Of a stretch of 64,000 bases of DNA, positions 52,957 to 61,827 are shown in pieces. The stretch spans positions 310,001 to 374,000 of the forward strand of contig JACKLO010000009.1 of assembly GCA_024235915.1 (NCBI GenBank), written 5' to 3'. Source of the stretch: Burkholderiaceae bacterium. Its GTDB lineage: Bacteria > Pseudomonadota > Gammaproteobacteria > Burkholderiales > Burkholderiaceae_C. Under the pieces are notes generated by a model. It did no database searches, was not told the origin of the DNA, and worked only from the letters and a program-made list of their open reading frames with translations. The stretch's first letter is position 1. Each line of letters starts with the position of its first letter. The position numbers and the translations under genes were made by a program.

Positions 52957-54510
52957 ATGAACGTGCTCTTCATCATGGCCGACCAGCTGCGCTGGGACCA
53001 CCTGGGCTGCGCCGGCCACCCGACCCTGAAGACGCCGAACCTCGACGCCCTGGCCGCGCGCGGCGTGCGCTTTGCCAACGCCTTCGTCAACAGCGGCGTC
53101 TGCGGGCCCAGCCGCATGAGCTACTACACCGGCCGCTACCCCATCAGCCACGGCGCCACCTGGAACCGGGTGCCGCTGTCGGTGGGCGAGGTGACGCTCG
53201 GCGAGATGCTGCGCGGCGCCGGCCACCGCCTGGCGCTGGCGGGCAAGACCCATGTGATGCCCGATCGCCAGGGTCTGGCCCGGCTGCAGCTCGAAGGCGG
53301 CAGCGAGCTGGCCACGCTGCTGGAGCGCGGCGGCTTCGAGGAGATCGACCGCTACGACGGCCACCACACGCCGGGCGACGAAAGCGGCTACCCGGCCTAC
53401 CTGCGGGCGCAGGGCTACGTCAGCGCCGACCCCTGGACCGACTTCGTGATCGCGGCCGAAGACGCCAACGGCCAGGTGGTCAGCGGCTGGCACATGCGCC
53501 ACTGCCACCTGCCGGCGCGCGTGCAGGAGCCGCACTCCGAGACGGCCTACATGACCGACCAGGCCATCGGCTTCGTGCAACGCATGGGCCACGAACCCTG
53601 GGTGCTGCACCTGAGCTACGTGAAGCCGCACTGGCCCTACATGGCGCCGGCGCCGTACCACGCGATGTACACGGCCGACCAGTGCCTGCCGGTGCAGCGC
53701 AGCGCCGCCGAGCGCGAAAACGAACACCCGGTGCTGGCCGCCTACCGCCAGCAGGAGGAAAGCGTCAGCTTCCAGCGCGACGACTGCATCCGCACCGTGC
53801 GCCCGGCCTACCAGGGCCTGATCACGCAGCTGGACCACCACCTGGGCAGGCTGTTCGACGCCCTGGCCACGCAGGGCGTGCTGGACGACACGCTGATCGT
53901 CTTCACCGCCGACCACGGCGACTACCTGGGCGACCACTGGCTGGGCGAGAAGGAGCTGTTCCACGACACGGTGCAGAAGGTGCCGCTGATCGTGGCCGAC
54001 CCGCGCGTCGCCGCCGATGCCACACGCGGCACGGTGGACCCGCGCTTCGTGGAGGCGGTGGACATCGTGCCCACCATCCTCGACGCGATGCAGGTGGCAC
54101 AGCCGGCACAGCGCCTGGAAGGCCGCAGCCTGCAGCCGCTGCTGCATGGCGAACACCCGTCCGACTGGCGCGACATGGCCTACAGCGAGCTGGACTACAG
54201 CTACCGCCAGGCCCGGCTGACGCTGGGCCGCCCGGTGGACCGCTGCCGCGCCTTCAGCCTGCGCACCGCGCGCTGGCGCTATGTGTACTGGCTGGACCTG
54301 CCGGAGCAGCTCTACGACCTGCAGGCCGACCCGGAGGAGTTCCACGACCTGGGCCGCGACCTCGCCACTGCCGACGTGCGCGACCAGCTGCGCGGCCGCC
54401 TGCTGGCCTTCCTGGCCGCACGGCGCCACCGCACCACGGTCAGCGACGCCCAGGTGGCTGCGGCCACCGCCGGCCACAAGCGCGCCGGCGTGTTCTACGG
54501 GCAGTGGTGA
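52957..54510 (+). CDS. Sulfatase family hydrolase (arylsulfatase/phosphonate monoester hydrolase-like)
   Basis: Alkaline-phosphatase-superfamily hydrolase, 517 aa, with no signal peptide. The formylglycine motif CxPxR is present as C49-G-P-S-R, to be matured from cysteine. Metal ligands are expected at D9 in IMADQ and in the TADHGDYLGDH segment. Conserved phrases include TPNLDALAARGVRFANA, TGRYPISHG and GKTHV. The overall pattern is close to phosphonate monoester hydrolases and arylsulfatases, so substrate class (sulfate or phosphonate ester) remains open. It is the second gene behind the MarR-controlled promoter, after the Bug receptor. A separate formylglycine-generating enzyme is needed and is not in this window. 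Confidence 0.9.
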   Translation: MNVLFIMADQLRWDHLGCAGHPTLKTPNLDALAARGVRFANAFVNSGVCGPSRMSYYTGRYPISHGATWNRVPLSVGEVTLGEMLRGAGHRLALAGKTHVMPDRQGLARLQLEGGSELATLLERGGFEEIDRYDGHHTPGDESGYPAYLRAQGYVSADPWTDFVIAAEDANGQVVSGWHMRHCHLPARVQEPHSETAYMTDQAIGFVQRMGHEPWVLHLSYVKPHWPYMAPAPYHAMYTADQCLPVQRSAAERENEHPVLAAYRQQEESVSFQRDDCIRTVRPAYQGLITQLDHHLGRLFDALATQGVLDDTLIVFTADHGDYLGDHWLGEKELFHDTVQKVPLIVADPRVAADATRGTVDPRFVEAVDIVPTILDAMQVAQPAQRLEGRSLQPLLHGEHPSDWRDMAYSELDYSYRQARLTLGRPVDRCRAFSLRTARWRYVYWLDLPEQLYDLQADPEEFHDLGRDLATADVRDQLRGRLLAFLAARRHRTTVSDAQVAAATAGHKRAGVFYGQW

Positions 54511-54538
54511 GGCCGGTGGGGGCCGCGCCGATGCGGCT

Positions 54539-55351
54539 TCAGGCCAGCGATGGATGGGCGGCCGCCACCGCCTGCCGCGGCACCCACGGCCAGCGCAGAC
54601 CCTCGGCGGCCGGCACCACGCCGATCTCCAGCGTGTAGCCGCGGCCACGCACGCCGTCGATGGCCAGGCCGTCCACGCGCGCCTCACGCAGCCGGCGGCG
54701 CAGGCGGGCCACGTAGACGTCCACGCTGCGTGCCTGCAGCACGCGCCCGCCGCCGGCGGCCAGGGCCAGCGCCTCGCGTGACACCACGCGGCCGGCCTGC
54801 TCCCCCAGGCAGCGCAGCAGCACCGCCTGCAGCGCCGTCAGGTCCACCCGTCGGTCGGCTCGTTCCAGCCGCTGCGTGGCCTCGTCCAGCGTCCAGCCCC
54901 CGAGCGCCAGCGTGGACGCCACCTCGGCCTCGCCGCGGGGCCGCAGCACGGCCACCAGGTGGGCGCGCAACCGACGTGCCGTCAACCGGCCGGCCAGCCA
55001 GGCATCGGCGCCGAGTTCGAGCGCGATCACTTCGTCGACCTCGTCGCCCTCTCCTGCCGCCACCAGCACGGGGCAGCCCAGGGCACGCCGCAGCGCGTCG
55101 ATGTCGCGCGGCGACGGCCCGCCGTCGCACTCCGCCCGCAGCACCACGGCATCGAAGCGGGCGTGGGCCGCGGCGCGCTGCGCTGCGGCCACATCGGGCA
55201 GCCACAGACAGCGCCAGCCGGTGCGCGCCATCGCGGCGGCCACCTCTGACTCGCCGGCCACGGGCGGGCCGACGAACAGCAGCAGCCGGCGCACGGCGGG
55301 CGCCACGGCGTCGGCCAAGGCGTCGGAGGGGGTGGGTTCAGGCGTCGTCAC
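54539..55351 (-). CDS. Winged-helix response-regulator-like protein with degenerate receiver domain
   Basis: OmpR-like transcription factor, 270 aa from the GTG at 55351. The C-terminal winged helix is intact: GGWTLDEATQRL, LTALQAVLLRCLGEQAG, then RSVDVYVARLRRRL and GVRGRGYTLE. The N-terminal half follows the receiver fold, but the usual acceptor Asp position reads VVLRAE instead of VxLDxx, and the conserved Lys near ELGADAWLAG is replaced, so phosphorylation is not expected. It probably responds to another signal or acts constitutively. No sensor kinase is adjacent. Divergent from the MocR-like regulator at 55548, with about 196 bases between starts. Confidence 0.82.
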   Translation of the reverse strand: MTTPEPTPSDALADAVAPAVRRLLLFVGPPVAGESEVAAAMARTGWRCLWLPDVAAAQRAAAHARFDAVVLRAECDGGPSPRDIDALRRALGCPVLVAAGEGDEVDEVIALELGADAWLAGRLTARRLRAHLVAVLRPRGEAEVASTLALGGWTLDEATQRLERADRRVDLTALQAVLLRCLGEQAGRVVSREALALAAGGGRVLQARSVDVYVARLRRRLREARVDGLAIDGVRGRGYTLEIGVVPAAEGLRWPWVPRQAVAAAHPSLA

Positions 55352-55547
55352 GCCACCATGATGACCAGCGGCTGCGGCCGCGCGCAAGGTCCATTGCGCC
55401 GGCCAGCGTGGGGCCAATCCGGCCCGCCGCCGCCCTTCGCGCCACGGCGCGGTTCATCCCCCTTCAGCCGCCGTCCGTCGCGGCGCGATCGTCCTGGAAG
55501 ACGTCCGCAGGCACGATGCCGCATCGCCGCCGCAGGAGCCAACACAC

Positions 55548-57047
55548 GTGAGCAAGCGCGCCGAGGGCGCCCTGTTGTCGACGATGGCCGACGACGCGCA
55601 GCAGCTGCGCGGGCGCCGGGCCCAGGTCTACCGCACGGTGATCGACCAGATCCGCGCCGGCGTGCTCGCGCCCGGCGCGCGCCTGCCGTCGGCGCGTCAA
55701 CTCGCGCGTGAATGGCGGGTGGCCCGCGGCGTGGTCGACGAGGCCTTTGCCCAGCTGCAGGCCGACGGCCTGGTGGAGCGGCGCGTGGGCGACGGCAGCT
55801 ATGTGCGCCACGACGTGCCGCTGGCGCAATTGCAGCCGCGCCCCGACACCGCGCCCGAGGCCAACGAGGCGGCGCGGCGGCGGCTGGAGCAGTTCTCGCC
55901 CTACATGGCGTTGGCTCGCGCGTTCGAACTGCCGCGCCAGCAGTTCCACCCACCGGTGCTGCATCCGCGGGCCTGGCCGGAAGCCGAGTTTCCGCTGGAG
56001 CGCTGGCGGCGCCTGGTCAACGCCGCGCTGCAGGAGGAGTGGCGCGACCACCTGGGCTACGGCCCCACAGCCGGTCTGCCCACCCTGCGCTCAGCCATCG
56101 CCCGCCACGTGGCGCTCACGCGCGGCCTGCACTGCACGGGCGAGCAGGTGATCGTGGTCAATGGCCCGCTGCAGGCCATCGAAACCGTGGCCCGCGTGCT
56201 GCTCAAGCCGGGCGACGCGGTGCTGGTGGAGGACCCCAGCCACCCCAGCCTGCCGCTGCTGCTGGAGATGCTGCATGCGCGCGCCGTGGGCGTGCCGCTG
56301 GACGACGAGGGCTTCGACATCCAGCACGGCCACGCGCTGACCCCGGCCGCGCGGCTGGCCTACCTGCACCCGCTGGCGCAGTTTCCGCTGGGCACGCCCA
56401 CCTCGCGCGCCCGCGGCGATGCGCTGCTGGCCTGGGCCGCCGAGCACCAGCGCTGGATCGTCGAAGGCTGCTTCAACGACGAACTGGTGCACCGCCCGCC
56501 AGCGCCGCCAGCGCTGATGGCGCGCGACACCGCCGAGCGCGTGATCTTGATGGGCACCTTCGAGGGCGTGATGTTCCCGTCGCTGCGCATCGGCTACCTG
56601 GTGGTGCCGCAACGCCTGGCCGACGTCTTCATCACGGCGCGCGGGCCTTTGGGCGACCACACACCGGTGGCGCAGCAACTGGCGCTGGAGGCCTTCATCG
56701 GCGGTGGCCACCTCAGTGCCCACCTGCGCACATTGCGCGAGGTGCTGGGCGCGCGCCGCGAGGCCTTCCGCCAGGCGGTGCGCCGCTGGCTGCCGGCCGA
56801 CGTGATCCTGGGCCGCACCGACACCGCCTGGCATGCCTGCCTGCACCTGCCGCCGCATTGGCGCGACGTGGACGTGGTGCAGGCCCTGCGCCAGCGCCGC
56901 ATTGGCGCCGAGGCGCTGTCCACCCGCTGCTGGCAGGCCACGCACTTCAACGGCCTGGTGGTGGCCTACCCCTCCTGGGGTGCGGCCGAACTGGATGCAG
57001 CGGTGCGCGGCATCGCCGAGGTGCTGCAGGCGATGCCGCGCCGCTGA
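55548..57047 (+). CDS. MocR/PdxR-type GntR regulator with degenerate aminotransferase domain
   Basis: Regulator of 499 aa. The N-terminal GntR winged helix is clear (LRGRRAQVYRTVIDQI, RLPSARQLAREW, VVDEAFAQLQADGLVERR). The C-terminal part is a type I aminotransferase fold with GYGPTAGLPTLRSAIA, FPLGTPTSRARGDALLAWA and PSLRIGYLVVP. Key PLP residues seem lost: the lysine in the family GTFSK motif reads GTFEG, with Gly at 340, and the EDDYDSE segment reads EGCFNDE (306-312). PLP-dependent sensing is therefore doubtful. The start at 55548 is a GTG. Target genes may include the divergent regulator or the convergent TonB receptor's neighbours. Confidence 0.85.
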   Translation: MSKRAEGALLSTMADDAQQLRGRRAQVYRTVIDQIRAGVLAPGARLPSARQLAREWRVARGVVDEAFAQLQADGLVERRVGDGSYVRHDVPLAQLQPRPDTAPEANEAARRRLEQFSPYMALARAFELPRQQFHPPVLHPRAWPEAEFPLERWRRLVNAALQEEWRDHLGYGPTAGLPTLRSAIARHVALTRGLHCTGEQVIVVNGPLQAIETVARVLLKPGDAVLVEDPSHPSLPLLLEMLHARAVGVPLDDEGFDIQHGHALTPAARLAYLHPLAQFPLGTPTSRARGDALLAWAAEHQRWIVEGCFNDELVHRPPAPPALMARDTAERVILMGTFEGVMFPSLRIGYLVVPQRLADVFITARGPLGDHTPVAQQLALEAFIGGGHLSAHLRTLREVLGARREAFRQAVRRWLPADVILGRTDTAWHACLHLPPHWRDVDVVQALRQRRIGAEALSTRCWQATHFNGLVVAYPSWGAAELDAAVRGIAEVLQAMPRR

Positions 57048-57142
57048 GCGCTGATGAGTGCTGCAGAGCGCCGGGCCGGCTGTCAGGCAGGCAGCCAGGC
57101 CAGATGCAACCGGCCCGGCGACCTCCCTTCACCGCACCACCG

Positions 57143-59728
57143 TCAGAAGGCGTACTTCGCCGTCACGTACCCGAAGCGGCCGCGCGCCGAGTAGATCTCG
57201 GCGAAGCCCATCTGCGAATACGTGTTGCTCGACGCGTTCTGCACGCTCAGCGGCGGCGCCTTGTCCAGCACGTTCTTCATGCCGGCGGTGAACTCCCAAC
57301 CCGCCAGGCCGCTGTAGGACAGCTGCAGATCCAGTTCCTCGTGCGTGCTGACCCGGCGGGTGCCGGCCGGCAGCGGGAAGCCGCGGTCGGTGTCCCAGAA
57401 GCCGCCCACCGTGCGCCAGGCACCAAAGACCGCCCAGTCGCCCATGGTGCTCGTCACCGAGAACGCGTTGCGGAAGCGCGGCGTGGCGTAGGTGCCGTTG
57501 AACTCGGTCCAGTCGGCACCGGCGGAATCCTTGGTCTTGTTGGTGGTGTAGTAGGTCAGCAGGTTGCGCAGGCTCAGGTTGCCCAGCACGGTGCCGGGGA
57601 TGCGCAGCCGCGCGTCCACGTCCACGCCCGCGGTCTCGCGTTCGGCGATGTTCTGCAGGTTGGTGAACACACGCACACGCGGCCCGTCGTTCTGCCAGAA
57701 GCCCTGCTCGATGGCGCTGGCGATCGTGGGCGTGGAGATGTCGTCTGACTTGGTGATCTTCCACCAGTCGATGCTGGCGTTGAAGTTCCGCCCCGCTTCC
57801 AGGATCACGCCCAGGTTGAAGGTCTTGCCCTTCTCCGGCCGCAGGTTGGCATTCGACCCGTTGACCTGGAAGGCGTTGACCAGGCAGGTCTCGCCGCCCT
57901 CGCCGTCGTCGGTCACCGGCACGCCCAGCAGTCGGCACAGATCGGGTTCGGTGATCGTGGTCGCGCCTTCCTCGGTGGCCCCGAACAGCTGCTTGAGCAC
58001 CGGCGCACGGAAGCTTTCCGTGTACGACGCGCGGAACGCCAGCGTCGGCATCGGGGTGTACTTCAGGCCCAGCTTCGGGCTCGTCTGGCTGTAGCCCGGG
58101 TAGCGGTCGTAGCGCACCGCCACCTGGCCTTCCAGATTCTTCGCCAGTGGCACCTGCAGCTCGCCGAAGACCGCGCTGAAGTTGCGCGCCGCGTCCACCG
58201 CCGACTGCTGGATGCTGCCCACCACCTGGCCAGCCTGCGTCAGCGCATCGGGCGTGTCGCGCAGCGACTCCTTGGTGTGCGAGAAGCCCACGGCGTAGCG
58301 CAGCGTGCCGGCCGGCAAAGGCATCAGGTCGCCACCGAGCAGGCCGCTCACCGTGGTGAGCTTGGATTCGCCGGTGCGCACCGGCGTGACCTTCAGCGAA
58401 TCGACCAGGGCCTGGTCGTTGGTCAGCACCGTGGGGTTGATCGAGCCGTCGCCGGTGGCGGCCAGCCAGAGGTTGGCGTCGAAGTAGTTGCTGTCCTCGT
58501 TCTTCACCTTGCTCACGCCGTGGCTCAGCGCCAGCTTCCAGTCCAGGCCGGCGGTGTAGCCCTCGACGCCGACGGCAGCATTGAAGAAGTCCGACGTGCG
58601 GTGCGTGGTGCGCGGGCCGCCCTGCATGAAGCGCCCGGCGATGTAGACGGTGTCGGTGCCGTTGCCCTGGGCGTCCAGGATCTCGTACGGGCGCTGCGCC
58701 TCGCTGGTGATGGGCACGATGAAGTAGTCGGGCACCGGGTGGGCCTCGAACACGTCCTTCGAGGTCGAGAAGGTGCCTTCGGCAAACAGGCGGATGTCGT
58801 CGGTGATGGCCAGGTTGCCCACCAGCAGCGCGCTCACGCGGTCGGCGCCGTTGTACGACGTGAGGATGCTGCGGTTGAAGTCGTAGCGGCAGATGTTGCC
58901 GGCGCCCAGCTGGTCGGCCGGGCAGGCGGTGTAGGGAATGCCCACCGCGGCGCCCGTGTTGGGGTCGACCACGTTGCCGAAGGGCGAGAAGCTGCTGCGG
59001 CGGTCGCCGGCGCCGACGTCACGGAAGTCCACCGAATCGGTGAGGTCGCGGTCCTTGCGGTAGATCGGGTCGCGTTTGAACACGTCCACGCCCACCAGCA
59101 CGTTGTAGCGGTCCTTGTGCAGGTCGCCGAAGCCGAAGGCCAGGCCCACGCGCTTCTCGGTGCCGTCGCTGCGGCTGCTGGCGCCGTAGTTGGCCGTCAG
59201 CTCCAGGCCCTGGTAATCGGTGCGGGTGATGAAGTTGATGACACCGGCCACGGCGTCGGCGCCATAGATGGCCGAGGCACCATCCTTCAGGATCTCGATG
59301 CGCTCGATGGCGCCGATGGGCAGCGAGTTGACGTCGAAGGCCGCACCGGCGCCCGACGAGTCGTAGAGCGCGTTGACCGGCACGCGCCGGCCGTTGAGCA
59401 GCACCAGCACCTCGCTTTCGCTGAGGCCGCGCAGCAGCACGTTGGCTGTGCCGGAGCCGGCCGGTGAGTTCGACGCCAGTTCACCCTGGTCGAAGATGTC
59501 GATCGACGGGATCGAGCGCAGCAGTTCGTTGATGTTGGACGCGCCGCTGCGTTCGATGTCCTGGCGGTTGACGATCTCCACCGGCGCCGGGCCTTCGGCG
59601 CTGGTGCGCTTGATGGCCGAGCCGGTGATCTCGATGCGCTGCGCCGGCGCGGTCTGCTGCGCCAGCGCCGCGCTGCCGGTGGTGGCCAGCAGGGCGGCCA
59701 GGGCGATGCGGGACAGGGGGAATGACAT
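57143..59728 (-). CDS. TonB-dependent outer-membrane receptor
   Basis: Outer-membrane gated porin of 861 aa, normal for the family. A signal peptide (SRIALAALLATTGSAALAQ) is followed by a TonB-box/plug domain: IEITGSAIKRTSAEGPAPVEIVNRQDIERSGASNINELL, broken here by position, then VLVLLNGRRVPVN, IERIEILKDGASAIYGADAVAGVINFIT. The barrel ends in ARGRFGYVTAKYAF with a terminal Phe, as expected for outer-membrane insertion. It would import a scarce compound such as an iron chelate, cobalamin or sugar, driven by TonB. The ligand is not predictable. Upstream are a 19-bp palindrome (59776-59794) and a tandem-repeat tract (59918-59995). Confidence 0.93.
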   Translation of the reverse strand: MSFPLSRIALAALLATTGSAALAQQTAPAQRIEITGSAIKRTSAEGPAPVEIVNRQDIERSGASNINELLRSIPSIDIFDQGELASNSPAGSGTANVLLRGLSESEVLVLLNGRRVPVNALYDSSGAGAAFDVNSLPIGAIERIEILKDGASAIYGADAVAGVINFITRTDYQGLELTANYGASSRSDGTEKRVGLAFGFGDLHKDRYNVLVGVDVFKRDPIYRKDRDLTDSVDFRDVGAGDRRSSFSPFGNVVDPNTGAAVGIPYTACPADQLGAGNICRYDFNRSILTSYNGADRVSALLVGNLAITDDIRLFAEGTFSTSKDVFEAHPVPDYFIVPITSEAQRPYEILDAQGNGTDTVYIAGRFMQGGPRTTHRTSDFFNAAVGVEGYTAGLDWKLALSHGVSKVKNEDSNYFDANLWLAATGDGSINPTVLTNDQALVDSLKVTPVRTGESKLTTVSGLLGGDLMPLPAGTLRYAVGFSHTKESLRDTPDALTQAGQVVGSIQQSAVDAARNFSAVFGELQVPLAKNLEGQVAVRYDRYPGYSQTSPKLGLKYTPMPTLAFRASYTESFRAPVLKQLFGATEEGATTITEPDLCRLLGVPVTDDGEGGETCLVNAFQVNGSNANLRPEKGKTFNLGVILEAGRNFNASIDWWKITKSDDISTPTIASAIEQGFWQNDGPRVRVFTNLQNIAERETAGVDVDARLRIPGTVLGNLSLRNLLTYYTTNKTKDSAGADWTEFNGTYATPRFRNAFSVTSTMGDWAVFGAWRTVGGFWDTDRGFPLPAGTRRVSTHEELDLQLSYSGLAGWEFTAGMKNVLDKAPPLSVQNASSNTYSQMGFAEIYSARGRFGYVTAKYAF

Positions 59729-59775
59729 GGTCCTTGGACTCCGACGTTGAAGGAATGGGTCGGACCAGTCTTCAA

Positions 59776-59794
59776 GCGTGACAGGCTGTCACGC
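59776..59794. promoter_or_regulatory. 19-bp perfect palindrome upstream of the TonB receptor
   Basis: GCGTGACAG-G-CTGTCACGC is symmetric around one central base and ends 47 bases before the TonB receptor start codon. Its core GACAGNCTGTC recurs in the palindrome upstream of the PEP-CTERM gene that starts at 62505. It is a good candidate operator. Confidence 0.65.
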
Positions 59795-59917
59795 AGCCCG
59801 GGACCACCCGCGGCTGCAGGGCGCCCCGGTTCACCGCTGCGCGACCGTGGGCCGCCACGGTCTGTGGCGGGACCAGCGTCGCGTGTCGGCCACAGTGGCC
59901 CGCTGTGTGACCCTTTG

Positions 59918-59995
59918 GTGACGCCTGTTTGTGACGCCTGTTTGTGACGCCTGTTCGTGACGCCTGTTCGTGACGCCTGCTAGTGACACCGGTAG
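59918..59995. repeat. Six tandem 13-bp repeats (GTGACGCCTGTTY)
   Basis: Units start at 59918, 59931, 59944, 59957, 59970 and 59983. The first four are GTGACGCCTGTTT or GTGACGCCTGTTC, the fifth ends CTA, and the sixth is degenerate (GTGACACCGGTAG). The tract lies about 190-270 bases upstream of the TonB receptor start and 25 bases from the stop of the DUF429 gene. Each unit shares GTGAC and CTGT with the 59776-59794 palindrome. Confidence 0.85.
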
Positions 59996-60019
59996 GCGTC
60001 CCGCAACCGGCGGGGCCAA

Positions 60020-60838
60020 TCAGGCCAAGCCGCTGCCCACGATCCAGCCTTCCACCGCATCCACCGCGGCCGGCATCGCCAGCGCCGGCTGTCCGGCGGC
60101 CCAGCCGGCCTGCACCAGGCAGAGCACGGCGTCGAGCCGGTCGCCGCTGGCATCGGCCACCAGCGATTCGCGCAGCGCGTGGCCGAGCTTTAGCCGCGGT
60201 GCGCCGGCATAGGGTGCCGGCACCCTGCCCTGCTCCAGCGCGTCAACCAGGTCGATGCGGGCGATCAGCCGGTCCGGCTCGTCGCTGTTCTTGTACGAGC
60301 GCCGGCCGATCACGGCGTGGGCCAGCGCGCCGGGGTAGCCCTCCAGCGCCCGGCGCTCCGGGTCGCCGGCATGCAGGCCCGGCAGCGAGACACCCGCCGC
60401 CAGCAGCCGCGACAGGCCCTCGAACCACATGAACCCCACCGGCACGTAACGCGTCTGCAGCGGGCTGGTGGAGCGCAGGCCGGTACCCAATGCCAGGTCG
60501 GTGGTGCGGTGCGGCAGGCCCTGTCCCCACGCATCGACCAGAGCACGGAAATCCATGCGCGCCGCGCAGCGCGAATGCACGGCGGCGCTGACCTCGGCCA
60601 CCGTGGCGCCCAGGTTCAACGCGTCGGCAAAGGCACGCGGCAGGCCGAAGGGAAAGTCGAAGGCCCCGAGCCAGGGGCCGGGTTCGGCCAGCAGAGCGTC
60701 GAAGGCCGCCATGGCGGGCAGCCCGTCCAGCCGCTCCAGGCGCAGCACGCCGCCGGCCAGCAGGCCCTGGGCCACGGTGATGGGCTTGCGCCGCGACGGG
60801 GCGCTGGTGAAGTCGACGCCGATCAGACGTTGGGACAT
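60020..60838 (-). CDS. DUF429 domain-containing protein
   Basis: Protein of 272 aa from a family of unknown function. It starts MSQRLIGVDFTSAPSRRKP, the D-F-T-S-A-P motif being the DUF429 signature; it has an RNase-H-like fold with a nucleotide or metal site in related families. Further conserved parts are GAFDFPFGLPRAF, RTTDLALGTGLRSTSP, EGYPGALAHAVIG and a C-terminal ASGDRLDAVLCLVQA. The acids at D9, in FDFPFG and in GDRLDA suggest a metal-dependent nuclease or phosphatase-like site, which is inference. It is divergent from MscS with 85 bases between starts. Confidence 0.88.
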   Translation of the reverse strand: MSQRLIGVDFTSAPSRRKPITVAQGLLAGGVLRLERLDGLPAMAAFDALLAEPGPWLGAFDFPFGLPRAFADALNLGATVAEVSAAVHSRCAARMDFRALVDAWGQGLPHRTTDLALGTGLRSTSPLQTRYVPVGFMWFEGLSRLLAAGVSLPGLHAGDPERRALEGYPGALAHAVIGRRSYKNSDEPDRLIARIDLVDALEQGRVPAPYAGAPRLKLGHALRESLVADASGDRLDAVLCLVQAGWAAGQPALAMPAAVDAVEGWIVGSGLA

Positions 60839-60923
60839 GGCAGGCGGGAAATCAGTACGGTGAGGTGCGGATCGGGCGCGCTGCGCTGACAGCCAACGCC
60901 CTGCGGGCTAAGCTCGGCCCACG

Positions 60924-61775
60924 ATGAATGACATCCTGCAACGCTACACCGAACACCTTCCGGCCTTGCTGATCGCCTGGGGCAGCAACCTGGCCGGCGC
61001 CCTGATCACCCTGGTCATCGGCTTCACCGTCGCCGGCTGGGCCGGGCGCCTGGTGCGCCGGGCCATGGCCCGGTCCGGCAAGATCGACCCCATCTTCCAC
61101 CCGTTGGCGGGCAAGGTCGTGCGCCTGGCCATCATGGTGTTCACGATCATCGCGGTGCTGGGCCGCTTCGGCGTGGAAACCGCCAGCCTGATCGCCGCCA
61201 TCGGCGCCGCCGGCCTGGCGGTGGGCCTAGCGCTGCAAGGCACGCTGAGCAACGTGGCCGCGGGCGTGATGCTGCTGCTGCTGCGGCCGTTCAAGATCGG
61301 CGACGCGGTGAACGTCGGCGGCAGCGTCTACATCATCGACAGCATCGGCTTCTTCGCCTGCCGCGCCCACCTGCCCGACGGGCCGAAGGCCTTCCTGCCC
61401 AATGCGGAGATCTGGGGCAAGACGCTGATCAACCTGTCGGAAACGGAGCAGGATCTGCGCCGCATCGACCAGACCTACGGCATCGCCTATGGCGACGACA
61501 TCGACACCGCGATCGCCATCCTGTCAGGTGTGGTGGCCGACGAGGCGCGCATCCGCACCGACCCGGCGCCGCTGATCAAGGTGCAGGCCCTGGGCGAAAG
61601 TTCGGTGGACATCCTGCTGCGCGTGTGGACCGCGCGCGCCGACTGGTGGGACACCCAGCTGGACCTGCTGAAGACCGCCAAGCAGCAGCTGGAGGCCGGC
61701 GGCATCACGATCCCGTTCCCGCAGCGGGAGCTGCACCTGATCCAGGCCGCTCCCCAAACGAAGACGGCCGGCTAG
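60924..61775 (+). CDS. Small-conductance mechanosensitive channel (MscS family)
   Basis: Inner-membrane channel subunit, 283 aa, forming heptamers that open under membrane tension on osmotic downshock. Three hydrophobic segments are seen. The third pore helix contains IGAAGLAVGLALQGTLSNVAAGVMLLLLRPFKIGD in two adjoining parts (the Gly/Ala-rich pore helix, then the FKIGD entry to the beta domain). The beta and alpha/beta domains follow, with LPNAEIWGKTLINLS and ending ITIPFPQRELHL. Length is close to E. coli MscS (286 aa). The stop codon is within a hairpin at 61765-61785. Confidence 0.93.
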   Translation: MNDILQRYTEHLPALLIAWGSNLAGALITLVIGFTVAGWAGRLVRRAMARSGKIDPIFHPLAGKVVRLAIMVFTIIAVLGRFGVETASLIAAIGAAGLAVGLALQGTLSNVAAGVMLLLLRPFKIGDAVNVGGSVYIIDSIGFFACRAHLPDGPKAFLPNAEIWGKTLINLSETEQDLRRIDQTYGIAYGDDIDTAIAILSGVVADEARIRTDPAPLIKVQALGESSVDILLRVWTARADWWDTQLDLLKTAKQQLEAGGITIPFPQRELHLIQAAPQTKTAG

Positions 61776-61785
61776 GAGCCGGCCG
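61765..61785. terminator. Hairpin overlapping the mscS stop codon
   Basis: CGGCCGGCT and AGCCGGCCG are exact reverse complements with a 3-base loop (AGG). A second hairpin, TGCCGGC with GCCGGCA around CGTCAA, follows at 61797-61816. There is no U-run, so this is at best a Rho-aided or bidirectional end signal between convergent genes. Confidence 0.4.
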
Positions 61786-61827
61786 CGCTGGGCAGATGCC
61801 GGCCGTCAAGCCGGCAGGCTTGCGCCG

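Noticed and set aside
59918..59995. Short direct repeats considered as a CRISPR array
   Set aside because: Units are 13 bp and contiguous with no spacers, and no cas genes are near.
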